42,479 nucleotides of DNA from NCBI GenBank assembly GCA_945874835.1, contig CAMCJM010000002.1, positions 1 to 42,479 on the forward strand. The letters run 5' to 3'. Below, piece by piece: positions 1-7,205 of this stretch. Under the pieces are notes generated by a model. It was not told the origin of the DNA, made no database searches, and saw only the letters and a list, made by a program, of their open reading frames with translations. This DNA comes from Pseudomonas synxantha. Lineage in GTDB: Bacteria > Pseudomonadota > Gammaproteobacteria > Pseudomonadales > Pseudomonadaceae. The translations under genes and the position numbers were made by a program. Numbering within the stretch: position 1 is the first letter of the stretch; each line of letters starts with the position of its first letter.

Positions 1-2
1 AC

Positions 3-533
3 GAGTTGGCGCACCAACAGTTGTATGTGGCGGATGACACAGCGTTCAACGAATCCTTCGCCAGCTTTGTCGAGCACGAAGGCCTGCGCCAATGGCGTTC
101 TGCACGTGGCTTGGCGGCCCGCGATCCGGCCCGCGATCCGGCTGGCGAACAGCAGCGCGAGCACTTTATCGCCCTGGTGCTGGCCAGCCGCGCTCGCTTG
201 GCGCAGCTCTACGCCAGTGACCTGCCCGCGACTCAGGTGCGCGTGCGCAAAGCCGCTGAGTTCGAGCGGTTGCGCACGGAGTACCACGCCCTGCGTGAAC
301 GCCAATGGGCTGGCCAGGGGCGTTACGACAACTGGATCAACACGCCGATGAACAACGCCAAGCTGCTGCCCTTTGGCCTCTATGATCAATGGGTGCCGGC
401 TTTTGCCGCGCTGTTCGAGCAGGTTGACCGCGACTGGCCGCGCTTTTATGAGCGCGTCGCCGCCCTCGGCCAGCTGCCCGAGGCGCAGCGGCATCAAGCG
501 TTGACGGACTTATTGGCCGTTACGCAGAACTAA
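3..533 (+). CDS. Predicted aminopeptidase (PF10023-type), C-terminal part; 5' end outside window
   Basis: Open frame from the window edge; translation ELAHQQLYVADDTAFNESFASFVEHEGLRQW resembles the metal-binding region of this family; stop at 533. Confidence 0.75.
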   Translation, partial: ELAHQQLYVADDTAFNESFASFVEHEGLRQWRSARGLAARDPARDPAGEQQREHFIALVLASRARLAQLYASDLPATQVRVRKAAEFERLRTEYHALRERQWAGQGRYDNWINTPMNNAKLLPFGLYDQWVPAFAALFEQVDRDWPRFYERVAALGQLPEAQRHQALTDLLAVTQN

Positions 534-592
534 GGGACGGCACAGACAGTCCACATCCATGTCATCGATGTTCACGCAAAAAGGAGCAGGCC

Positions 593-823
593 ATGAACAA
601 ACTCACCCTCGGCGTACTGTTAGCGCTGACCAGCACCAGCCTGTTGGCTGTACCCAAGCCCTGCGAAGAACTGCGCGCGGAGATTGAAGTGAAAATCCAG
701 GCCGCTGGCGTGGCCAGCTACACCCTGGAAATCGTGCCCAACGACGAAGCGCAAGACCCGAGCATGGTGGTCGGCAGCTGCGATGGCGGCACCCAGAAGA
801 TTATTTACCAGAAGAACGGCTAA
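593..823 (+). CDS. DUF1161 family small secreted protein
   Basis: 76 aa, signal peptide MNKLTLGVLLALTSTSLLA, then KPCEELRAEIEVKIQAAGV...VVGSCDGGTQKIIY; upstream aaggagca RBS. Confidence 0.75.
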   Translation: MNKLTLGVLLALTSTSLLAVPKPCEELRAEIEVKIQAAGVASYTLEIVPNDEAQDPSMVVGSCDGGTQKIIYQKNG

Positions 824-837
824 GTGTCGGCTGGGTA

Positions 838-899
838 GCCGTAGGTTGGGTTGAGACGCGCAGCGACGAAGCCCAACGAATGCCCCAGCCCAACTAGCG
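838..899. repeat. REP-like palindromic repeat (GTAGGTTGGGTTGAGACGCGCAGCGACGAAGCCCAAC)
   Basis: Inverted GTTGGG/CCCAAC arms with GTAG at one end, between convergent genes; related to GTTGGGCTTCGTCG at 4684. Confidence 0.6.
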
Positions 900-1556
900 T
901 ATAAACGCCCGATGCAACTCCGCCAGGCTGTGGAAGTGATAGGTCGGCGCTTCAGCGTGCAGCTCGGCAAAACTGCCAAAGCCATAACCCACGGCGGCCG
1001 CATCCAGGCCGTTGCGTTTGGCACCAATCAAATCGTGCTTGCGATCGCCGATCATCAGCGTGCGCTCCGCTGGCAGTTGTTCCTGTTGCAGCAGGTGGGC
1101 GATCAGCTCGACTTTGTCAGTGCGTGTGCCGTCCAACTCGCTGCCGTAGATCACCTTGAAGTGCTTCGCGAAACCAAAGTGCTTAGCAATCTGCTCGGCA
1201 AACACCGTCGGCTTGCTGGTGGCGATGTACAGCGTGCGCTGCTGGTTTTGCAGCAATTGCAGTAACTCGCCCACGCCGTCGAACAGCAGGTTTTCATACA
1301 ACCCCACCTCGCGAAAACGCTCGCGGTAATGGCTCACCGCCTGCCAGGCGGTGGCCTCGTCAAAGCCGTAGCTGTGCATAAAACACTGCAGCAACGGTGG
1401 GCCGATAAAGTGCTCCAGCGCCTGCAAATCAGGCTCAGCAATGCCCAGCTTGGCCAGCGCATGCTGCACCGAGCGGGTAATCCCTTCGCGCGGGTCGGTG
1501 AGGGTGCCGTCGAGGTCAAACAGGATGTTCTGGTAGTGCATCACGGGTTCGCTCAT
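894..1556 (-). CDS. HAD-superfamily hydrolase, phosphoglycolate-phosphatase-like
   Basis: N-terminal ILFDLDGTLTDP motif, central ATSKPT, C-terminal MIGDRKHDLIGAKRNG. Confidence 0.85.
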   Translation of the reverse strand: MSEPVMHYQNILFDLDGTLTDPREGITRSVQHALAKLGIAEPDLQALEHFIGPPLLQCFMHSYGFDEATAWQAVSHYRERFREVGLYENLLFDGVGELLQLLQNQQRTLYIATSKPTVFAEQIAKHFGFAKHFKVIYGSELDGTRTDKVELIAHLLQQEQLPAERTLMIGDRKHDLIGAKRNGLDAAAVGYGFGSFAELHAEAPTYHFHSLAELHRAFIR

Positions 1557-2098
1557 CAGCCGGCATAGCCTTCCAGCAAGTGTTGGTCTTTCAAACGCAC
1601 GTAGTTGGCGGCGCTGTAGCTGAAGAAGTTGCGCTCTTTGTCCGTCAACGGCCGTGCTTGTTTCACCGGGCTGCCGACATACAAAAAGCCGCTTTCCAGC
1701 ACCTTGCCCGGCGGCACCAGAGAGCCGGCACCGATCACCACCTCATCCTGCACCACCGCGCCGTCCATGATGATGCTGCCCATGCCGACCAGAATACGGT
1801 TACCCAGGGTGCAACCGTGCAGGGTGACGTTGTGGCCGACGGTCACTTCATCGCCAATGATCAGCGGGTAGCCGTCCGGGTTGAACGGCCCTGCATGGGT
1901 GATGTGCAGCACGCTGCCGTCCTGAATGCTGCTGCGCTCGCCGATGCGGATGCGGTGCATGTCGCCGCGAATCACCACCAGCGGCCACACCGAGCTGTCG
2001 CTGCCGATTTGTACATCGCCCAGCACCACGGCTGAGACGTCGACAAACACCCGCTCGCCAAGCTGCGGGGTGAACTCTTGGTAGGTACGAATCGCCAC
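1556..2098 (-). CDS. Gamma-carbonic anhydrase family / hexapeptide-repeat protein
   Basis: Left-handed beta-helix hexapeptide pattern; SSVWPLVVIRGDMHRIRIGERSSIQDGSVLHITHAGPFNPDGYPLIIGDEVTVGHNVTLHGC. Confidence 0.88.
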   Translation of the reverse strand: MAIRTYQEFTPQLGERVFVDVSAVVLGDVQIGSDSSVWPLVVIRGDMHRIRIGERSSIQDGSVLHITHAGPFNPDGYPLIIGDEVTVGHNVTLHGCTLGNRILVGMGSIIMDGAVVQDEVVIGAGSLVPPGKVLESGFLYVGSPVKQARPLTDKERNFFSYSAANYVRLKDQHLLEGYAG

Positions 2099-2229
2099 GA
2101 TAGAAATCTCTTGGGCTGCGGGAAAGCTTGATTGTAATTAAGATGGCCCCCATGTCGGGTGATATCACGTCAGGCGAGTTGCCCATCGTCTGCGCCCAGC
2201 CCTTTTCCCTTCGCTACAGGTGCCTTGTT

Positions 2230-4278
2230 GTGACCGCCACTAATCCCCTGCTGCACGCCTTCGACCTGCCGCCCTACAGCGCCATCCGCCCGGAGCACGT
2301 AGAGCCGGCCATTGAGCAGATTCTGGCCGACAACCGCGCCGCCATGAGCCGCCTGCTGGAACAACAGGCCGCCGACCCAAGCTGGGACGGCCTGGTGCTG
2401 GCTCTGGATGAACTGGGCGCGCGTCTGGGTCAAGCCTGGAGCCCGGTCAGCCACCTGAATGCGGTGTGCAACAGCGCCGAACTTCGCGCGGCCTACGAGG
2501 CCTGCCTGCCCAAGCTGTCCGAATACTGGACCGAAATCGGCCAGAACCAACCGCTGTTCCAGGCCTATCAGAAGCTGGCCGCAAGCCCGGCAGCCGCCGG
2601 TTTCGATGTGGCGCAGAAAACCATCCTCGAACACGGCCTGCGCGACTTCCGCCTGTCCGGTATCGACCTGCCCGCCGAGCAGCAAAAGCGCTACGGCGAG
2701 ATTCAGATGAAGCTGTCCGAGCTGGCCAGCAGCTTCTCCAACCAGTTGCTCGATGCCACCCAGGCCTGGACCAAGCACGTGACTGACGAGGCCGCGCTGG
2801 ATGGTCTGACCGATTCAGCCAAGGCGCAGATGCAGCAAGCCGCCGAGGCCAAGGGGCTGGACGGTTGGCTGATCAGCCTGGAATTCCCCAGCTATTTCGC
2901 GGTGATGACCTACGCCAACGACCGCGCCCTGCGCGAAGAGTTGTATGCCGCCTACTGCACCCGCGCCTCCGATCAGGGGCCGAATGCCGGGCAGAACGAC
3001 AACGGCCCGGTGATGAACGAAATCCTCGCCCTGCGTCAGGAACTGGCCAAGCTGCTGGGCTTCGGCAACTACGCCGAGCTGAGCCTGGCCAGCAAAATGG
3101 CTGAGAGCACCGAGCAGGTGCTGAGCTTCCTGCGAGATCTGGGCGTACGCGGCAAGCCGTTTGCTGAACAAGACCTGCGCGAACTGCAAGCCTTTGCCGC
3201 TGAACAGGGCTGCAACGAGCTGCAAAGCTGGGACGTCGGCTACTACAGCGAGAAGCTGCGCGAGCAGCGCTACAGCATTTCCCAGGAAATCCTGCGGGCC
3301 TACTTCCCCATCGACAAGGTGCTGACCGGCCTGTTCGCCATCGTCGAGAAACTCTACGGCATCCAGATCAGCGAGCTGTCCGGCTTCGACACCTGGCACC
3401 CGGATGTGCGCCTGTTTGAAATCAGCGAAAACGGCGCGCATGTCGGGCGTTTCTTCTTCGACCTCTACGCCCGCGCCAACAAACGCGGCGGCGCGTGGAT
3501 GGACAGCGCGCGTGACAAACGCCGCACGGCCGATGGCACGCTGATCAGCCCGGTGGCCAACCTGGTGTGCAACTTCACCCCGGCAGTCGGCGGCAAGCCA
3601 GCACTGCTGACCCACGATGAAGTCACCACCCTGTTCCACGAATTCGGCCACGGCCTGCACCACTTGCTGACCCGCGTTGAACACGCTGGCGCGTCGGGCA
3701 TCAACGGTGTGGCCTGGGATGCCGTGGAGCTGCCGAGCCAGTTTATGGAGAACTGGTGCTGGGAGCCGGAAGGCCTGGCGCTGATCTCCGGCCACTACGA
3801 GACCGGTGAGCCGCTGCCACAGGACCTGCTGGATAAGATGCTGGCGGCGAAGAACTTCCAGTCCGGCTTGATGATGGTGCGGCAGATCGAGTTCAGCCTG
3901 TTCGACTTCGAACTGCACGCCACCCACGGCGACGGTCGCAGCGTGCTCGACGTACTCGAAGGCATCCGCGCGGAAGTCTCGGTAATGCGTCCACCGGCCT
4001 ACAACCGCTTCCCCAACAGTTTCGCGCACATCTTCGCCGGTGGTTACGCGGCCGGTTACTACAGCTACAAGTGGGCCGAAGTGCTGAGCGCCGATGCCTT
4101 CTCCAAGTTCGAGGAAGAAGGCGTGTTCAACAGCGCCACCGGCCAAGCCTTCCGCGAGGCGATTCTGGCCCGCGGCGGCTCGCAGGCACCGACGGTGCTG
4201 TTTGTCGATTTCCGTGGCCGCGAGCCGAGCATCGACGCCCTGCTGCGCCACCTCGGTCTGAGCCAGGAGGCCGCATGA
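2230..4278 (+). CDS. prlC: Oligopeptidase A (M3 metallopeptidase)
   Basis: HEFGHGLHHLLT zinc motif and M3 family sequence throughout; GTG start at 2230 gives VTATNPLLHAFDLPPYSAIRPEHVEPAI. Confidence 0.93.
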   Translation: MTATNPLLHAFDLPPYSAIRPEHVEPAIEQILADNRAAMSRLLEQQAADPSWDGLVLALDELGARLGQAWSPVSHLNAVCNSAELRAAYEACLPKLSEYWTEIGQNQPLFQAYQKLAASPAAAGFDVAQKTILEHGLRDFRLSGIDLPAEQQKRYGEIQMKLSELASSFSNQLLDATQAWTKHVTDEAALDGLTDSAKAQMQQAAEAKGLDGWLISLEFPSYFAVMTYANDRALREELYAAYCTRASDQGPNAGQNDNGPVMNEILALRQELAKLLGFGNYAELSLASKMAESTEQVLSFLRDLGVRGKPFAEQDLRELQAFAAEQGCNELQSWDVGYYSEKLREQRYSISQEILRAYFPIDKVLTGLFAIVEKLYGIQISELSGFDTWHPDVRLFEISENGAHVGRFFFDLYARANKRGGAWMDSARDKRRTADGTLISPVANLVCNFTPAVGGKPALLTHDEVTTLFHEFGHGLHHLLTRVEHAGASGINGVAWDAVELPSQFMENWCWEPEGLALISGHYETGEPLPQDLLDKMLAAKNFQSGLMMVRQIEFSLFDFELHATHGDGRSVLDVLEGIRAEVSVMRPPAYNRFPNSFAHIFAGGYAAGYYSYKWAEVLSADAFSKFEEEGVFNSATGQAFREAILARGGSQAPTVLFVDFRGREPSIDALLRHLGLSQEAA

Positions 4279-4553
4279 GCGACGCACCCGTGACCATCAC
4301 CGCCAAACGCTTTATCGCCGGGGCCGTCTGCCCGGCGTGCAGCGAAATGGACAAGATCCAGATGTGGAATGTCGACGGCGTACCCAACCGCGAATGCGTG
4401 GCCTGCGGCTACGCCGACACCCTGGACGAGCGCGGCAACTCGGTGCCGAAAGAGCTGCCTACACGGGTCAATACCAGCGCCCTGAAACCCAAGGCACCTG
4501 ATCCGAAAGTGCAGGCGGTGCAGTTCTTCCCGAATCCGAAACTGAAAAAATAG
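4275..4553 (+). CDS. yheV: YheV-family putative zinc ribbon protein
   Basis: MSDAPVTITAKRFIAGAVCPACSEMDKIQMW...ECVACGYAD (two CxxC); ATGA overlap with prlC stop. Confidence 0.85.
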   Translation: MSDAPVTITAKRFIAGAVCPACSEMDKIQMWNVDGVPNRECVACGYADTLDERGNSVPKELPTRVNTSALKPKAPDPKVQAVQFFPNPKLKK

Positions 4554-4658
4554 CCGGGAGCTATTTTTAACGTCGCGCAGCGACGGCCCGCAGGGTGGCC
4601 GCCAGGGATGGCAGGCCATAAAAAATAGCCGGGCGCTACTTTTAACGCCGCCCAGCGA
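4545..4658. repeat. Direct repeat of a ~40-bp unit, AAAAAATAGCCGGG(A/C)GCTA(T/C)TTTTAACG(T/C)CG...CAGCGA
   Basis: Copy 1 at 4545-4584, copy 2 at 4620-4658, separated by a GC-rich stretch CGGCCCGCAGGGTGGCCGCCAGGGATGGCAGGCC. Confidence 0.75.
4546..4568 (+). terminator. Hairpin AAAAATAGC-CGGGA-GCTATTTTT
   Basis: Perfect 9-bp inverted repeat ending in a T run, overlapping the yheV stop codon (TAG lies in the left arm). Confidence 0.7.
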
Positions 4659-4694
4659 AGCCCAACAGGTACTCATGTATCACGTTGGGCTTCG
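4656..4694. repeat. Inverted repeat CGAAGCCCAAC-N17-GTTGGGCTTCG
   Basis: 11-bp perfect arms; outer CCGCCC/GGGCGG can extend the palindrome; shares GAAGCCCAAC with the repeat near 870. Confidence 0.75.
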
Positions 4695-4731
4695 TCGTTT
4701 GGGGGCGGTGAATGTGCCCGTATACGCCTGA

Positions 4732-5172
4732 TCAGCGGCGGTACTTCTGGATCACATTGAGGAAGAAAATCAGGCTCCCCACGCCCGCGACCAGCATCAG
4801 TATGATTGGCCCCCAGTGGCCGACCAATGCCTGCGCGCCTTCCAACAACAGGCTGCTCAGGTATGTCCGGTTACCTGATGAATTTGGCACATAAACGCCC
4901 TGCTGCCAGGTGTTATAGGCCCCGAGTAACGGCAATAAACTCAGCGGTAACAGCAGCAAACACAACCAATAGCCGGCGTTGTTGGAGGCGAATAAATCTC
5001 TTGGCCGGTAGCTTTCCTGAATCAGGCGCAGGCTGCAAAACCCGACATAGGCGATGCCGCCGAAAATCAGATAAGACGAATAGTTGCCCGGAGTTCTCCA
5101 TATCGCCATCAGGGTGAACGCACCCAGTGGCAGAAACAGCAGCGTCCAGATCGTCAGAAAAACAAACTTCAT
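4732..5172 (-). CDS. Small multi-pass membrane protein of unknown function (146 aa)
   Basis: ORF with about four hydrophobic segments (MKFVFLTIWTLLFLPLGAFTLMAIW..., SSYLIFGGIAYVGFCSL, GYWLCLLLLPLSLLPLLGAY, WGPIILMLVAGVGSLIFFLNV). Confidence 0.65.
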   Translation of the reverse strand: MKFVFLTIWTLLFLPLGAFTLMAIWRTPGNYSSYLIFGGIAYVGFCSLRLIQESYRPRDLFASNNAGYWLCLLLLPLSLLPLLGAYNTWQQGVYVPNSSGNRTYLSSLLLEGAQALVGHWGPIILMLVAGVGSLIFFLNVIQKYRR

Positions 5173-5179
5173 GCAGCCC

Positions 5180-7024
5180 TCAAAACAACGCTAACTGGTT
5201 GCTGTCCTCTGCCGCCACCGGTACTGGCGCAGGTCTGTCAGGCGCGGTTGCCAGCCGCTCAGCCAAGCCGGCCGCGCGCTCGGCGCGGGTGGCGACGGCT
5301 TCGCTCAAGCGGGCGGGTAAGGCCCAGATTTCCACCTTGTGTTTGGCGCGGGTGATGCCGGTGTAGAACAGGCTGCGGCTGAGCAAGGGGCTGGGCAGTT
5401 CGGGCAGCACCAGCAGCACTTCGGCAAATTCCGAGCCCTGACTTTTATGCACGGTCATGGCGAAGGCGCTGTCGTGGCTGGGCAGGCGGGCCGGGGCGAA
5501 GGGACGGTAGCCGTCTTCGCCTTCAAAAAAGACGCGCAGGCCGTATTCAGTGTGCAAGCAGATGCCGATATCGCCGTTGAACAGGCCGAGGGCGTAGTCG
5601 TTCTGCCGCACCATCACCGGCCGGCCGACATACCAGCGCTCGCGGCTGGCCACCTGGCTGCGGCGTTTGATCCGCGCTTCCAACGCTTCGTTGATCCTGG
5701 CCACGCCCCAGGCCCCTTCACGCTGAGCGCAGAGCGCGCGAAAGGCATTGAACGCGGCGAAGGCGGCGGCGGGGTCGGCGCTTTTGGCGGCGCTGATAAA
5801 GGGCGCGTAGCCTTGATCCAGACGCTCCAGCAACTCGTTGGGCGTCGGCGTGGCAATCCAGGTCAGGTCACTGCGGCCTTCCTTGAGCAGGTTGAGCGTG
5901 CCGCTGACATCGCCGCCATTAATGCGCCGCGCCAGTTCGCCGATGCCGCTGTCACCGGCAAAGCGGTGGCTGTGGGTGAGCAGCACCACCGCATCGCCCA
6001 GTTGCGAGGTCGGCTGGCTGACCGGCACCTGCTGGCCGGTGATGCGTTGCAGTTCGTTCGCCGCTTGGGCATCAAAGCCACGGCCCTCGCAGAGTTCGGC
6101 AAACACCGCGCCGGCTTCCACGGCGCACAGTTGGTCTTTATCGCCGAGCAGGATCAATCGCGCAGTGGGCGGCAGCGCATCGAGCAGTTTGGCCATCAGC
6201 GCCAGATCGACCATCGACGCTTCGTCCACCACCAGCACATCCAGCGCCAGCGGATTGGCCGCGTGATGGCGCACTTGCGGGCTGTCGCCCCGGCTGCCGA
6301 GCAGGCGATGCAGGGTGCGCGCCTCATCCGGCAGCGCGGCTTTGATTGCCTCGCTGACCGGCAACTCGGCTTTGGCATTACGGATCGCTTCGGCCATGCG
6401 CGCAGCGGCTTTGCCGGTGGGAGCGGCCAGGCCGATGGCCAGCGGAGCGCCGCCCGGATGTTCGCAATCGGGTTGTTCAAGCAGCGCCGCCAGCAAGCGC
6501 ACCACGGTGGTGGTTTTGCCGGTGCCGGGGCCGCCTGAGATCACCGCCAGCTTACGCCGCACCGCTTGCGCGGCGGCCAGGCGCTGCCAGTCGGGTTGCT
6601 GTTGGTTAAAGGCAAATAGTCGGGTCAGGCTTTCACTGAGTTGGGCTTCATCCACCTCGGGCAAATCGGCGGCACGTTGCAGCAACTGCTCGGCCAACTG
6701 GCGCTCATAAGCCTGATAACGCGCCAGATAGAGGCGGCCATGCTCAAGGATCAGCGGTGTGAAAGCGCCCTCGCCGCCGACCAACGCGGATGCCTGCAAC
6801 TGCGCCTGCCAGTCCGCCAGTTTCGGCAGGTTGAAGGCATGCTCCGGCCAAGGCCGCTGCCCGGCCATGCGCACCAACGGCAGGCAGACATCACCCTTGT
6901 CCAACGCCATACACAGCAGCGCCGCTGACGCCAAGACCACCGGCGACGCCTGCGGATCAAGGCGCTGCAAGCTGGCGACCAGTGCGCGCTCCAGCGGGCC
7001 AAGAGGCAAATCAGTAAGGTTCAT
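5180..7024 (-). CDS. recD: Exodeoxyribonuclease V alpha subunit
   Basis: Walker A GGPGTGKTTTVVRLLAALL, VLVVDEASMVDLALMAKLLDALP, FAMTVHKSQGSEFAEVLLVLP. Start MNLTDLPLGPLERALV; the longer ORF to 7141 runs into repeat DNA. Confidence 0.92.
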   Translation of the reverse strand: MNLTDLPLGPLERALVASLQRLDPQASPVVLASAALLCMALDKGDVCLPLVRMAGQRPWPEHAFNLPKLADWQAQLQASALVGGEGAFTPLILEHGRLYLARYQAYERQLAEQLLQRAADLPEVDEAQLSESLTRLFAFNQQQPDWQRLAAAQAVRRKLAVISGGPGTGKTTTVVRLLAALLEQPDCEHPGGAPLAIGLAAPTGKAAARMAEAIRNAKAELPVSEAIKAALPDEARTLHRLLGSRGDSPQVRHHAANPLALDVLVVDEASMVDLALMAKLLDALPPTARLILLGDKDQLCAVEAGAVFAELCEGRGFDAQAANELQRITGQQVPVSQPTSQLGDAVVLLTHSHRFAGDSGIGELARRINGGDVSGTLNLLKEGRSDLTWIATPTPNELLERLDQGYAPFISAAKSADPAAAFAAFNAFRALCAQREGAWGVARINEALEARIKRRSQVASRERWYVGRPVMVRQNDYALGLFNGDIGICLHTEYGLRVFFEGEDGYRPFAPARLPSHDSAFAMTVHKSQGSEFAEVLLVLPELPSPLLSRSLFYTGITRAKHKVEIWALPARLSEAVATRAERAAGLAERLATAPDRPAPVPVAAEDSNQLALF

Positions 7025-7034
7025 ATTGCCTTCC

Positions 7035-7105
7035 CGTAGGGTGGATGACGCTTCACCCATCCACCGTTGACCGTGGTGGATGAAAACAGTGTCATCCACC
7101 CTACG
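7035..7105. repeat. REP-like/REPIN-like palindrome with outer CGTAGGGTGGATGAC / GTCATCCACCCTACG
   Basis: Perfect 15-bp outer arms plus inner CATCCACC/GGTGGATG; GTAG...CTAC ends. Confidence 0.85.
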
Positions 7106-7126
7106 CAACCCATCTGTGTCGATCCC

Positions 7127-7196
7127 GTAGCCCGGATGCAATCCGGGGCATGCGTGAGGCGGTGCGATGACCGTTCCCGGATTGCATCCGGGCTAC
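7127..7196. repeat. REP-like palindrome GTAGCCCGGATGCAATCCGGG...CCCGGATTGCATCCGGGCTAC
   Basis: Perfect 21-bp inverted repeat with GTAG/CTAC ends. Confidence 0.88.
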
Positions 7197-7205
7197 TCGG
7201 CAACA

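Noticed and set aside
2815-4287. 490-aa minus-strand ORF antisense to prlC
   Set aside because: Shadow ORF of a high-GC gene; the plus strand encodes a clear M3 peptidase.
5339-6538. 399-aa plus-strand ORF antisense to recD
   Set aside because: Low-complexity His/Gly/Ala-rich translation typical of antisense frames; recD is unambiguous.
7025-7141. N-terminal extension of recD (MHPGYGIDTDGLRRVDDTVFIHHGQRW...)
   Set aside because: The extension is translated repeat DNA (7035-7141); the start MNLTDLPLGPLERALV fits RecD better.
7035-7196. Possible CRISPR array
   Set aside because: The units are palindromic, differ from each other and lack regular spacing; no cas genes in the window.
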